Positions 1-12,694 of a stretch of 64,000 bases of DNA are shown in pieces. Every line of letters starts with the position of its first letter. Position 1 is the stretch's first letter. Both the position numbers and the translations under genes were made by a program. A model generated the notes under the pieces. That model was not told the origin of the DNA, ran no database searches, and saw nothing but the letters and a program-made list of their open reading frames with translations. Source of the DNA: Brachynemurus nebulosus (lineage: Eukaryota > Arthropoda > Insecta > Neuroptera > Myrmeleontidae); assembly GCA_035578155.1 (NCBI GenBank), contig JAPWDM010000075.1:186001-250000 (forward strand), in the 5' to 3' direction.

Positions 1-1328
1 GGTAACTTGATTGTGAACTATGCATCAAAATGAGGAAATTTCTTTTAGAAATATGACTAGTTTTTTTTGAGTCTTATATGCTTAATTTTAACAAAAATGG
101 AACCAACTACTTCAAAAATTTACAATTTGTTTCCAGTTTCATCACTCTATCATAATGTTTACTGTTTCAACTGAATTGTTTTGTATGAATAATTTTAGCC
201 TAAATCACAAATTCCGAAAATATGACGTTAGAACGTACTTATGGCATAAGTTTCCAATAAAAATCTTGGTCAAATTTTTTCCAAAAAATTTTATTATTTA
301 CTTCATTATAATTAAAAATCAATAAATTAAATACAGAAAAAAATACCAATGCTGTGTGGCAATTTATTTTTGAATGTGAACTTATTAATTAATATCAATT
401 AGTACAGTACGTGAGAAAAATTTTCATAATCCTTATCCAATAATAATTATTGAATACTCTAAGAAATGTTTTAACTTCTAAAACTATTAGCTTCTTGATG
501 TTAACACATTCAAAATTTTTGAATCGTACTGTAATTTTGTTTATATCGTTTCGCGCATAAATTAATTAAACCATTATACATTAAAAAATAATGTTTGTAA
601 TTTTTCCAGTTTCAGCTTTCACTCAAAGCAAAAGTACCTACCAAAAGAATTCATCTTTTTATAAAATTATGCAATATCACACGCTTAATTAATCGTCTAT
701 AATTTCGTAACTCTTATCGTCAAAGTTATGAGCTACAAGGTTATACACCAAAGAGGAGACACTAAAAAAAAGTGATAGTAGACAAATCATTACTTTTTTT
801 TTTAAAAAAATCTCTCAAAAAATGCATTATTTAATAAATTTTTTTGCAAAAATTAAATAAAAATTGATAATTTATTCACAAATATTAAATAATACCACTG
901 ACTATAACTTGATGTCACTGCCATTATTATTTTGATGTGACACTTTTTTTCTGCATTTTTTTGTCAAATGTAAAGGTTTTTAGATCAAGTACAATTTTGC
1001 TATTTTTGAACCGTGCAATTTTTGAAATAATGGGCAGTAGACAAACGAGTTATTTAATTAACTGTTTTTTGTAAATATATTTAAAACTTAATTAATTTCT
1101 TTTTGAATGTGGGTATATAATGATAAATTTGGGTTTGAATTTTGAAACTGATTCGTTAAGTCGTCAAACAATCTTTTAGAAAAAAGAAAATTATTCAGTT
1201 GAGCTGTCACAACTGAAACTTTAAAAAATTAAAATCTTAGTTATAAAAAATAATAGGTCAAAAAAATTTATTAACCTTCCTAGGCATGTAAGTTACCACT
1301 GACCATAAACTAGTAAGTAGATTTCTCT
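1..1328. other. AT-rich sequence without recognisable feature
   Basis: No open frame of useful length, no terminal inverted repeat, no tandem array and no RNA-gene signature is visible here. Only homopolymeric A/T runs and short low-complexity stretches are present. Confidence 0.6.
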
Positions 1329-1810
1329 ATGAAATTAATTACTTATAAACGCCTATTACACAGCCCCACAAAAACAACAAAGGTCATGATCTGGATGTTT
1401 GGCTTGACTTTACTCCGCCTCTGCGCTTTTACGTGGTGCAAATTCCATACTGTTGGTACTGTGCAAATCTTTTTAGTCTTAACAGGTTTTCGAGTACTTC
1501 TTGTGAATTTGGGATGGTTTCAATCTCTTAGACGGGTACGGATAGAACAGTTGAAGACTGTTTTGCTCAGTGTACAATAAAAATTTGGGAAGAGTTTGCT
1601 CTCTCATATCTTCCTTTACCTCCGTCCAGCAGAGGGAGTAGTTTTCACCCCTCTAGGGGTTTGTTTCTTTGGCTGTGTTCACCCTCCATCATGTTTCCCT
1701 TACATTCTCAAGAGCTTGTGAACTAGAAAGTTTGATGACGCAGATCTATATTCGGAAGGGTATAGAAGGAGTATAGACGGTGTGGGCGTACCAATCCCTT
1801 TTGAAATAAG
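1329..1810 (+). other. GC-richer stretch with an 83-codon open frame, unrecognised
   Basis: An ATG-initiated frame of 83 codons runs from 1329 to 1580. Its product is hydrophobic in the middle and basic near the end (QSLRRVRIEQLK), with no motif I recognise. The surrounding 1355-1800 stretch is clearly less AT-rich than its neighbours, and two other forward frames are also fairly open over parts of it. That would fit a decayed coding segment, for example an old retroelement or gene piece, but nothing identifies it. A chance frame is at least as likely. No splice context or promoter was seen. Confidence 0.2.
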
Positions 1811-2548
1811 ATGAAAGCATGAGGATTGCAAAGTACTAGTACCCATTTGTACTCCTTTCTGTAATTATGTGATATTCATAATTTTACACATATTTGAGGG
1901 ATATTTTTTGCTCTAAACAAAAATTTAAGGTGTATACGAATTTTCTTTGACCTTTAATTCGGATTTAGCGTCGGAAAATATATTGGAATGCCATGACTAG
2001 TCATCCAGATTACGATTTTCTTTTCTGTGGCGCTGTATTAATCATATTTATTAAAATTACACTTTTAATAAACTTTATAATTTTTTATTCATTTTTTTAA
2101 TTTATTCAGAATTTTTTTGTTAGCAATTTAACTCTTGTGAATCAAGTCCCATACGAATATTGTAGTTTTTTCACTTTCACCATGAAAAAAAAGGACAAAT
2201 TTTTATAGCGAAAAAAATGGTACAAAACATTTCATTGATCATTTCATTGTAGGTAAAAACAATAAAAACCTGACAAAAATTTGTATTGGTAAATTTTATA
2301 TTTTTTCTGAATAAATAGTCTTATATTTTTTCTGAATAAATTTGTGTTTTCTACAACTCAAATTTCTTACCTAAAAGCAATTTAACTTGAAGAACCGTCA
2401 ACCCTAAAACGCTTCAGCTTTGCTGTCGCATTTTTGTTAGTCGACAGTTCTTCTCGTTAAATTGTTAGTCAACAAATTTTCGTATAGGTATAATATAAAC
2501 ACAAATTTATTCGAAAAAATACAAACTTCTCGTGTAATAATAAGTGAA

Positions 2549-2700
2549 AATAGTATATTACGCGATTGAGGTTGAAAGTTGCATATTACACACGAGCGAA
2601 AAAGTTACGCAAGAGCCGCGTAGCGGCGAGTGCGTAATTGCGCGAGTGTGTAATATGCCTTACAACCGAGTTACATACGTACTATATTTTATCTACGACT
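2549..2700 (+). repeat. CpG-rich hairpin module, copy M1
   Basis: The module starts with AATAGTATATTA and ends with ACTATATTTTATCTACGAC. Inside, TGCATATTACACACGAG pairs with CGAGTGTGTAATATG, around a CpG-rich core (GAGCCGCGTAGCGGCGAGTG). The same ends recur at four other places in the window, with different arm sequences. This is a repeat family of unknown origin. A short TIR MITE is the simplest reading, because the ends carry inverted ATAGTAT/ATACTAT. Confidence 0.75.
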
Positions 2701-3529
2701 AACAGGAAATTCACGATAAACGATAAAAATTTGGTATAAATCTAGAAATGCCAATACATTAAAATTATGTAATATTTGAAATTTATTAAAAACAAACGTA
2801 AACAGTCAGTTACTAGGTAAAATTTTTGTTTAGATTCTAATATGTATAATATGTATATCACTGTATAATATAATATAATATACATATAAGAATTAATAAA
2901 AGTGTAGTAGGCGTTTATATTGTAAGCATAAGTGCGTGTAAAAGGCCATTTTTTGTACAGCTAGATATATGACTGTATGTAAAAGGCAGCTTACTTAGAT
3001 AGTATTTTGTATAATAAACAAGCAATTTCATGGCAGTCGTAGATAATTAATTTTATCTACGTCTACCATGAAATTGCTTGTTTATTGCACAAAATACTAT
3101 CTAAGTAAGCTACGTTTTACAGACAGTCACATATCCAGCTGTACAAAAAATGGCCCTTTACACGTATGTATGCTAAAAATGATAACACCTACTACACTTT
3201 TATTAATTCTTATAATTACTATGTATTATACAGTGATATACAGAATCTGCACAAAAATTTTACCTAGCAACTGATTGTTTACGTTTGTTTTTAATAAATT
3301 TCAAATATTACATAATTTTAATGTATTGGTATTTGTAGATTTGTACCAAATTTTGGTCGTTTATTGTGAATTACATGCTAGTCGTAGATAAAGTATAGTA
3401 TGTAACTCGGTTGTAAGGCATATTACACACTCACGCAATTACGCACTCGCTGGTGCGCGGCTCTTGCGTAACTTTTTCGCTCGTGTGTAATATGCAACTT
3501 ACAACCTCAATCACGTAATATACTATTCG
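2549..3529. repeat. ~980-bp palindrome (arms ~480 bp)
   Basis: The left half (from AATAGTATATTACGCG at 2549) is repeated in reverse complement in the right half (ending CACGTAATATACTATTC near 3529). The turn is at about 3039-3060, around GTAGATAATTAATTTTATCTAC. Arms match closely, with small indels and scattered substitutions (for example in the stretch carrying AAACAAGCAATTTCATGG and its complement). The 207-nt open frame at 3068-3274 lies in the right arm and is not a gene. Each arm begins with a smaller self-complementary CpG-rich module, so the structure is a palindrome within a palindrome. It could be a fold-back transposon or an inverted duplication. No target duplication was seen. Confidence 0.9.
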
Positions 3530-3530
3530 T
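3369..3530 (-). repeat. CpG-rich hairpin module, copy M2
   Basis: This is the reverse-complement partner of the module at 2549, running from AGTCGTAGATAAAGTATAG to CACGTAATATACTATTC. The same self-complementary arms are present (CATATTACACACTC with CGTGTGTAATATG), with a slightly changed core (CACTCGCTGGTGCGCGGCTC). It forms the outer end of the right arm of the large palindrome. Confidence 0.75.
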
Positions 3531-4444
3531 TTTGTAAGTTTAGTTTTGTGAGCATGGATATTTAAGAATCATTGACTTTCAGTCTTACAAAAATAACGTT
3601 TACAGTTCTCGGTAAATAATATATTATTATTATGATTTTTACGATCTTATTGAACTTACGTCTAAAATCTACGCATTAACTAAATTTGGATGAACTAATT
3701 TAAATCATCCTCAGGCGAGGAATTATTTTATCTTACCTAATTATCATAGACATACCGTATGTTAAGTCGCCAATCTGTTTCCAATACATCCTATTGTCTA
3801 TTTATTTATATTTTTATTTATTTACTAAAAAAATACTTGTATTAAAGACAATCTTATTGTCTTGTACACCCACGCGATCCGTCTGTCTTTCAGCGTTCAT
3901 TTTGCATAACATTGTCAAATTTTTTTTTGCTCTTTGCCGATAAAAAAAATTATTAAATATTTAATTTTTATCTGTGTTATAATTAGGATTAAATTCAGAG
4001 AATTTTTATTAGCACATAGGTCCGGTTTTGTTTTAGCACGAAACCTCTAATACGCTGTCTTATCATACTTTTACTAAATAAAGTTATTTGTGCACTTGAA
4101 CTAAATAGCATTGTTCGGCACTCTCACCAATATATAACTTTTTTATGGTGTAGGTGTAGTGTAATCAATTGTAGAACTATTGAAAAAAGTTAGAAGCGTT
4201 GATAATTTTATTAGATCAAGATTAATTATTGTAAATCGGTATTAGGTTTATTTATTTACATTCTTGGTTTTTCAAAATACTTTTCGGCAATGTATCTTGT
4301 GAATCTTGCCATAGTCTGGAAACAAGATTTTGACTTCGACCGTATCTTCCTTATTTTTAACACCGTGCCGTCCGTAATCTATAATAACAAGATACCCCAC
4401 TGACGTGGTTTCATCTCGAATAAAATGCGGTAAGACGTAAGATG
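3531..4444. other. AT-rich sequence without recognisable feature
   Basis: No gene or repeat boundary is visible. The last ~170 bp (4272-4436), read on the minus strand, are open and give a non-repetitive peptide ending FPDYGKIHKIHCRKVF. It has no recognised family and the frame runs into the hAT insertion at 4445, so I do not call it a gene. The 8 bases 4437-4444 (GTAAGATG) are the left target duplication of that insertion. Confidence 0.5.
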
Positions 4445-4879
4445 TAGTGATGAGCGAAATTAGTTTTGGTCTTGCAGTCTTGTCTTGGTCTTGCATTTTT
4501 TGCAAGACTAAGACCAAGACTATAAGTATGGCTGCAAGACCAATACCAAGACTCAAGTGAGCAAGACCAAGACAATAGCAAGAAAAAAGCAGGACTCTTG
4601 CTAAATTATTTAAATTTAAAAGTATAATTAATACCGTAAAGAGAGAAAATTCTGATTTTAGAAGGGAAAAATTCGCTAATAAAAAAATGCAAGAGAGTGC
4701 AAGATTCTTTAGCAATACCAAGACCAAGACTAATACCCAGACTGCATTTTGCAAGACCGAGACCAATACCAAGACTCAAACTGCTCTAGCAAGACTAAGA
4801 ACAAGATTCTTAATGCAAGAACAAGACCAAGACCAAGACTGCCAAGTCTTGGTCTTGGTCTTGCATTTGCTCATCACTA
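4445..4879. mobile_element. hAT-type MITE with perfect 8-bp target duplication
   Basis: The ends are TAGTGATGAGC and GCTCATCACTA, an exact 11-bp terminal inverted repeat. They are flanked by identical 8-bp duplications, GTAAGATG at 4437-4444 and 4880-4887. An 8-bp duplication with a TAGTGATG-like end is the signature of the hAT superfamily. The 435-bp interior is almost wholly made of the words CAAGAC and AAGACC and their complements, in opposite orientation in the two halves, so the element can fold back on itself. It has no coding capacity. The long valine/leucine-rich minus-strand frame across it (4272-4772) only translates TCTTGG repeats. The exact duplication suggests a relatively recent insertion. 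Confidence 0.93.
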
Positions 4880-4887
4880 GTAAGATG

Positions 4888-6310
4888 TAAGGGGTTGGAT
4901 ATCATTAAAATTTGCTAAAAATTTTACTAAAATTTTGATCAATAAGTTAAAATAAGTCAAAACAGATGTTGTGTTTCAACAACTTTTAGTGATATTCAAA
5001 AATACCTATATACTATGAGTGATTAAATTAGAAAACTATATAAACCTTCATATAAGGGTCACTAGATGCGACACCTCTTACGTCTTACGTTATATGTCTT
5101 ACGTCTTACGGAATTTTATTGTGTGAAAGGCAGTATATTGAATTGTTGACGTCCTACGACGTGGTGTGTAAGTTAGTAAGGTTTCACTTGACATTTTATG
5201 ATGTCAATAATCGTCAAGTTGTTATTATCCTTGGGACTCACGATAATTTATTTTGATACGATCAAGGAACGATGTATAGACATGTTTCAACATTTTTTTT
5301 TTAAATTCACTTGTTTACTATGTCTCATGTTTTCATTGAAAAGTAACAAAAATTTCTTATTTTGCAGGCGTAAGTGTTATTTTGCCATACATTATAACGC
5401 ATTTTTCTCAACTAAAAGCTTCGACATCAATATGCTTCAACAGCTTCAACAGAATTTTTTCTGTTCTATGAAATTTGTTCAATTTTTTGTTGGTTTCAAC
5501 ACTATAGCTTTGATTTTTTTGTTCATAAGTGTTGCGCAATTCTATTTATAGATGATTTCAACATTTATTAAAAAATAATTTTCACTGATTTGATAAATGA
5601 ATAATCATAATATAATCACGAATACTGGATAATATTGTTAATATAATATCATAAAAAAATGTTTATTTAGTGTGAAAAAACCCAATTATTTGAGTAATTG
5701 ATAGTCTGGTATCAATGTCAAGGTCCCTCCTATTATTGCCGACGAAGATAAAACAACATCAATTATTTTTTTCTTTTTCTTTCACATTCGAAACAAAAAA
5801 AAATGACAGTATTGTTCTGTCGACCTTCTTTTATTTATCTGGATATTTGTATTCGGTTTTCTTACTATAGTTTTTACTGATCATAGCGCCTCGCACGGTT
5901 ATTTTTATTATTATTGATGTTACTGCTGACTGACTCTAGTATATGTATTCCTGTTCTTCTTCGCGTGTACGAGCTTTCCTATAGTTAGTTGACAGTGAGA
6001 TAAATTGAAATTTTACAGTGCATTAGATTGATGGTGGATCTGTTCGCTCGTATGTCATTCGAGAAACGAGACAGATGGATAGACGGTATTTCAAATCGAT
6101 TAACTATAATTTTCTATTTCATTCGGGCAGAAAATAAGTTTTATTAAAATCAAACAAGAAAAAAAAGTGAAAATTTGATGTATCCAGAGAAGTAAATTTC
6201 TGTAGGATTTTATGGTGATCATTTAAATGGATACGAAATTTGAAAGGAATCTTTTAATGATATTTTCTGGTGGATTTTGCACGAGGAGGACAACTTAAAA
6301 TAAAAAAATC
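4888..6310. other. AT-rich sequence; short TCTTACG word repeats at 5075-5110
   Basis: TCTTACG occurs four times within 5075-5110, and a related GTAAGACGTAAGATG lies just outside the hAT element at 4430, giving an imperfect inverted relationship across the element. The 117-codon plus frame at 5198-5551 is rich in phenylalanine and leucine from T-rich DNA (HFFFKFTCLLCLMFSLKS), shows no domain, and is probably chance. Nothing else is seen up to 6310. Confidence 0.45.
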
Positions 6311-6336
6311 TCATAGTGATCGAAAAATTATCAAAC

Positions 6337-6412
6337 TGGATCGGCTTGGAATCGAACTCCGAATCGCTTGCTAGTCAATCCAGCGCTTGCCCCTTAGGCC
6401 GCTGATCATATA
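6337..6412 (-). pseudogene. tRNA-like sequence (tRNA pseudogene or SINE head)
   Basis: On the minus strand the segment begins GATCAGCGGCC and ends AAGCCGATCCA. The outer seven bases pair at six of seven positions, like an acceptor stem. An internal B-box-like GAGTTCGATTCC sits where the T arm should be, and an A-box-like GGCCTAAGGGGCAAGCGC sits near the start. The D and anticodon arms do not fold cleanly, so an active tRNA is unlikely. The adjacent sequence GAAAAATTATCAAACTGG (6324) recurs at 18172 beside another GTTCGAGAC-containing stretch, which hints at a tRNA-derived SINE family. Confidence 0.4.
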
Positions 6413-7376
6413 AAAATCAACATAAATAACTTGCGTGCCTTCCTGCGTGTAACTATAACTGCATAAAACTTGATGTAGCTATTTCTTATGCTATATACTT
6501 TGTGAAAACATGGTTCTAGGAAAGGGGCCCGAGTTTAAAACTGTTGGAGATCCAGTATTTTTTAACATTTCTGACTTTAAGCTGTTGATTCGATAAAAGA
6601 CGAAAACTGTCTTCGTTGAAAGTGCTATGACTTGAAAACGATGCAAGGGAGAAAAATAGACTTCTCGCAATGAAATAAATATTTCGTAAAACCGTCTATT
6701 CTCTGTTCAACCGGAAGGTGCAATTTTGACAGGCGGAATATTCACTAGTAATAAATCATTATTCAAAAATGAAAATAATCCTTAAGGAAAAGAACAAATA
6801 ATAAGAACGTCCGAAAAACAAGAGACTTAAAAAAAAAAGACAGATTATACAATTGACACGAATTATACCCTATCTTTCTTTATTTTTAACAAGAAATACC
6901 ACAAGTAGTTTATGATCAGTATTATTATTCCCATCTTTTATTACTAATATAATTGTATGTGTTTACCTACTTACTTTAGTATCTTTTTCATTTGATCTTA
7001 GTTTAAAGGGATGCGTAAATGAATATTGATATGATTGTATGATTATATGCGACAATACGGCATGTTATAAAAAGAGAAAATGTTTTGTGGAAAGTAGACA
7101 ATTTAATTGAAAATGTCCAAGAACGTTTTATAATTGTTTAAAAGAATCTTCCTCAACAGATTCAGCTGATAGTTCCGATTGTGACTAATAAGAACAATAA
7201 ATTAATAAATATTATTTCTTTAAATTTGCTAAGGTGTTTTCTTCTATATCACTATTAGCGAATTTCCAAAACTGGAAATTCAGCTTTTACGCCAGGTGTC
7301 ATGGTGCGACCTAAGCCCGGGACCATATCAGAAATATGTTTTGAGGTCCCTAGAATACGAAAATGATATTCACTAA

Positions 7377-7529
<153 letters not shown>

Positions 7530-8228
7530 CCGCGCGATAACTCTCGAACGAAACGTCTAACGCTTATGAAATTTTGTGTGCGGACTGGATTCTGAATTGG
7601 CTTGGCTAAGTTCGTTAGCCAGACACGTCGGATGCCCAGAAGTAGGTTTTCTGGCCATTTTTTATCATTCGATCCTATCATAAGGCAGTTCGATTTTTAC
7701 ATCGTTGAAAAGGAAAAAAAAAATTATGAAGAAAATATTCTTATAATTTTCTTTCTATTTTAAGTATTTTTCGAGAAAATGTAAATTTTCACTTTTATTC
7801 TTTCTTTGTTAGTCTAATAAGTAATTTATATTTATATCTCAGTTTTTAATAAGTATAAAAATATTTCACTTTTTTATTAAAAAATTTTGTGAGAACAAGT
7901 GAAAACTATTCACATATATGAGATATAACACACATACATGTATAGAGTTTTGTTTCTCATTTATTGCATTATAATTAGCATGGTTCTATCCCATGTTAAA
8001 AAATGTAAATTAAACAGATTTTCTAAGCTAATGTAACGAAGAATTTTTTTTTTTTTTTATTGAATTTTTAAGTAAACAAGAAATTGAAGATTATGTTATG
8101 ATATAAATATTATTAAATATAAAACAAAACAAAATCTGTACAATGTACATATGTATGTACGGAAAAATATTTTGAATCGATTTTGAAAATTTTTCCACTA
8201 ATAATTAATAATGTTAAAAAATTAAACC

Positions 8229-9690
8229 ATTTCAAATGGATTTAAGGTATTTTATGTGAGGTCAAGGTTTTCGGGACCTAAAAAGGCCAGAAATTAATTA
8301 ACCAATCGATTTTAAAAAATTTTTCACAGTTAGTAAGTTAAAGTATTTGAATTAATTAATTAAATGATGTCCGCAAGAAGCTTACGGACTGCCATAAGTT
8401 ATATGAGATCCTTAGAACCCTTTTCTTACTGTTAGAGTACTAGACTTGTATGAGTTTCGCCAGGATTTACTGATCCCATAATTGTAAAAAATAAACTAAA
8501 CGACCAATTTTAAAAATTTCTTCGCTGTTACAGAGCTAAACTATTTTAGATAGATTTAGAATACATTATGTAAGGTCCGTCAGGGTCCACAGGACCCAAA
8601 AGTGTCAAAAATAAACTAACTGACCGATTTTGAAAATTTTTTCACTGTTACAGAGCTAAACTATTTTAGATAAATATCGATTACGTTATGTAAGGTCCGC
8701 CTGGGTCCATAGGACCCAAAAGTGTCAAAAATAAACTGCCTGATCGATTTTGAAAATTTTTTCGCTGTTACAGAGCTAAACTGTTTTAGATAAATATAGA
8801 TTCCGTTATGTAAGGTCTGCCAGGGTCCATAGGATCCAGAAGTGTCAAAAATAAACTAACTGACCGATTTTGAAAATTTTTTCACTGTTACAGAGCTAAA
8901 CTATTTTAGATAAATATAAATTACGTTATGTAAGGTCCACCAAGGTCCATAGAACCCAAAAGTGTCAAAAATAAACTAACTGACCGATTTTGAAAATTTT
9001 TTCACTGTTACAGAGCTAAACTATTTTAGATAAGTATAGATTACGTTATGTAAGGTCTGCCAGGGTCCATAGGATCCAGAAGTGTCAAAAATAAACTAAC
9101 TGACCGATTTTGAAAATTTTTTCACTGTTACAGAGCTAAACTATTTTAGATAAATATAGATTACGTTATGTAAGGTCTGCCAGGGTCCATGGGATCCAAA
9201 AGTGTCAAAAATAAACTAACCGACCGATTTTGAAAATTTTTTCACAGTTGGGGAACTAACTATTTTAGATAGACATACATTACGTTATTTAGGGTCCGCC
9301 AGGGTCCATGGGGCCCAAAAGTGGTAAAAATAAACTAACCGACCGATTTTGAAAATTTTTTCACTGTTACAGAGCTAAACTATTTTAGATAAATATAGAT
9401 TACGTTATGTAAAGTCTGCCAGGGTCCATCGGATCCAAAAGCGTCAAAAATAAACTAGCCGACCGATTTTGAAAATTTTTTCACTGTTGGGGAGCTAAGC
9501 TATTTTAGATACATATAGATTACGTTATGTAAGGTCTGAAGTGTCAGTAGGACCTAAAAGTGTCAAAAATAAAATAACTGACCGATTTTGAAACCTTTTT
9601 ACTATTACGGAGGTAAACTATTTTAGATAGGTACAGGTTGTGTTATCTGAGATCCACAACTGTCCTGCGGATGCAAATGCGGCGTAGAAT
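8229..9690 (+). repeat. Tandem array, 120-bp period, HINE core
   Basis: The unit TTCACTGTTACAGAGCTAAA recurs with starts at 8521, 8641, 8761, 8881, 9001, 9121, 9241, 9360, 9480 and about 9600, a spacing of 119-120 bp. Each unit continues with ATTTTAGATA, TACGTTATGTAAGGTC, AGGGTCCATAGGATCC and GACCGATTTTGAAAATTTTT. More diverged units precede (8229-8520) and follow the array after the second TA tract (9960-10210). The related HINE at 41419 has only about four units, so copy number varies between elements. Confidence 0.95.
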
Positions 9691-9705
9691 GCTACACAAC
9701 GGGTG

Positions 9706-9932
<227 letters not shown>

Positions 9933-10699
9933 ACATAAGTCCGCCTAGAATATACGGTCGAGCTGATTTTTTAATGAGGTCCACCGGGATCTTGCAGATC
10001 CGAAAACGCCAGTAATAAGCTATCGAAAAGATGCTAAAAAATTTCTCACTGCTAGAGAACTAAATTATTTTAGATGGATACAACTATGCTGCACAAAATT
10101 CGTTCGGGTTCTTGGGTCCCCAAAAATACCAAAACTAATTACCCAACCGATTTTAAAAATTCTTTTACTCTTAGAAAGCTAAACTATTTTAAATAGGTAC
10201 AGGTCTTAGATGAGATCCGCCAGTGCCCAAGATTTGGAAATTCGCTATGTTATGCAGATGCTGCGACAGGGGTATTTTTCAGATAATTTTATTTAATAAT
10301 CAAATATATTTTTCAAATAAACTAATCGAACAATAAAAATGTTCAAATTATTTTTTTGGAAGCTGTTTCTATTCATTTTATTTTATATTATAATATAAAT
10401 ATCTGTAAAATATTCGTTTAAAGTAATCGATTGAACGTGCACCTTTGTACTGCTGAAGTGCTAGTGCAAAGTCATAAATTATATTTAGGACTAAAATGTC
10501 AAAATTGCACCTTCCGGTTGAACAGAGAATAGAGCCGGACACTTTTTATATTTTTTGGTTAATTTTATATTTATACATGTTTCCTTCATAGATATCATCA
10601 AGTATAACCATTAGAAAGAGTGAATATTTGTTATATCCCTGACCCATTTGTTTCATTATAAGTAAAAATAAAAAAAATAAAAAATAATTAGTGAGTGTC

Positions 10700-11400
10700 C
10701 CAGTCTACACCCTAAATCGGTCTTGACCCGGACACTTACTTAAATAATGTAATAACATGCAAACTAACCTCTCCCGTCGGGTTTAGGACAGTGTTTATAT
10801 CGTCTGATGTCTTTGAACCTGTCGAAGACTTCAAAAAATTTTGTGGGAAGGGAGGGGGGCAATGCATAGTATGCCTCTGTATGAAGTAAACATACGATAT
10901 GACACCAGAAGGAGGCATAAACCGCGTAATTCTGGGGGGAATATTAAAGTATGGATAGTGGGAGTTACAGCTGGTGCGAATCGCGCCCATAGTGTAATAA
11001 ACTGATGTGTCCGGGTCTAAACGGATATACATATATAGCATGTATTTTTTTATATATAAATCGAATATAACTTCAAACATCATTAAATGATGTGCAATAA
11101 AATTCTGAACACATACATATCAAAACTAAAACAATATGACAATTATAACGAAAATTACATGTCTAATTGTAAGTTAGATACATATTTTAGTTCTTTGAAA
11201 AACTGTAGGATAGTAATCCTGTAAAATGAGATAGTAAATGTTGAAATCCGTCGTTTTTATTGGTACAGCTGTTCAGAGGATGTTTTTCTCTAATGACATC
11301 AAGAACAAATGTTTATTGTTGCAGGTTAATGTAGAAATTATTTACTTTGAAGATTGGTGCAAAGTGTCCGGGTTTAGACCCCCTGTCCGGGTCTAGACGG
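10700..11400. mobile_element. TIR element with repeated GTCCGGGTCTAGAC-like ends, holding a 115-codon minus frame
   Basis: The left end (GTCTACACCCTAAATCGGTC, then TTGACCCGGACACTT) is complementary over about 42 bp to the right end (AAGTGTCCGGGTTTAGAC, then CCCTGTCCGGGTCTAGAC). A further GTGTCCGGGTCTAAAC lies inside at 11009. The minus frame 10736-11083 encodes 115 residues of ordinary composition (for example YPYFNIPPRITRFMPPSG). It could be the end of a transposase, but I recognise no family motif and no DDE residues, so the coding call is weak. A CCGGACAC end abuts the right end of X1 at 10535. Confidence 0.6.
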
Positions 11401-12644
11401 TTTTACGGTAATAAAAAGAAAAAAACAGTATGAAAGTGGAAAGAATATATTTTAAAAGCCTTAACATGTCACAATACAGCTGTCGATCTTAATGAACACT
11501 GCAGGATCCGCTACTTTTTGAACTTCAGTTTACTGAAATTTTTTTTATAATCTAATAACACCAAAAATCTAGTCAGTAGATAACGAGTTATGAATCGAGG
11601 TTCTATTTCCATTTTCATTCCAAAATTGAAAAAAGCTTGCGCTTTCACTTATACAAACGTTTTCAAACCATTACTGTAACTAAAGCCGCCAATTTCATAT
11701 TATATCAAACTTATTTTTACAGTGTCTCACAATTTATGTCTGTCAATATTTTTTTAATGATCTCCGGAGTCATATTAAACCGAATAAAATATTATCAATA
11801 AAATTTGTACTTGAAACCATTAACTCTTAATAATACCATTTACGTCGTTTGAAAAATAACAATTTTAATCGGCGATTAATCGTAGAAAAAACTGGTTACC
11901 AATCCACATTAAACCAGCTGGGTGTGATCCACATTTCCTGTTTACATCAAAATCAATATTTCAGCTGGTAGAGGATGATCTCAAGTAAAGTAATTTGGGC
12001 TATAAATTATCCACAAGCCACCAAATGTCATAGAACAAGTTTTTGTAAAAAATTTTTAACATTAAAAAAAAATAATAATTTTGGTTTTAAATTACGGAAA
12101 TGTAACAAAAATCTATTTTTAGACCTTTTTTATATTTATTTTGTCAAAAAAAAGAACTTAGGTGTTTTCAATTAAAACTGAAAAATTCCATTGTATAGGT
12201 GCATCCCGCATTCCTTTGGGTCATGAAGAAAGATCAGGGTCTTTTTGAATATTAATTACAAGCAATCGGAATTATTTATTGGTACCCAATAAATTTTAGT
12301 TTAATTAGACAAATTGAAGAGGATTTATTAAGAGTTACCTTGGAAAATTTATTTATTTAATTTTTCTTAATTCAAAACAGGAAGTTGGTAAATTGTCATT
12401 TGAAAATCTATTGTTATGAAAATCTACGAATGAATTTTTATCAAATTTTTACAATTATTAAAAAAAGACTAGTAGACTTTTTACAGACAATATTAATTTT
12501 TTAATTTTAGAATTTTAAAAATTTTATTGCGAATTGTACCCTATTACTGCTAAAATCTGTTCACAAAAACTAAATTTCTATTAAATTTTGTCGTTCGTAA
12601 TTATTTATAGAAAATTTTGTTTACCTCAAACGGGAATTGTAGAA
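11401..12644. other. AT-rich sequence without recognisable feature
   Basis: No terminal repeats, arrays or domain-bearing frames are visible. The 66-codon frame at 11975 is lysine/asparagine/phenylalanine-rich, as expected from AT-rich DNA, and is treated as chance. Confidence 0.5.
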
Positions 12645-12694
12645 CTTTCTTCCGTAAAGAGTAAACGGTATAGTTTACTCTTTACGGAAGAAAG
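12645..12694. repeat. Near-perfect short palindrome
   Basis: CTTTCTTCCGTAAAGAGTAAAC is followed after GGTATA by its exact complement GTTTACTCTTTACGGAAGAAAG. The stem is about 22 bp with a 6-nt loop, sitting exactly at the left end of the pogo-type element that follows. Confidence 0.9.

Noticed and set aside
3068..3274. 68-codon plus frame in the palindrome
   Set aside because: It lies wholly in the right arm; the left arm carries the same sequence with differences that do not preserve the frame.
4272..4890. 166-codon minus and 67-codon plus frames over the hAT MITE
   Set aside because: Val/Leu- and Thr/Lys-rich runs come from the CAAGAC word repeats of the element. The non-repetitive C-terminal part of the minus frame has no recognised domain.
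8229..9690. CRISPR-like array (regular 120-bp spacing)
   Set aside because: The whole unit is repeated, with no unique spacers; it is a tandem repeat inside a eukaryotic mobile element.
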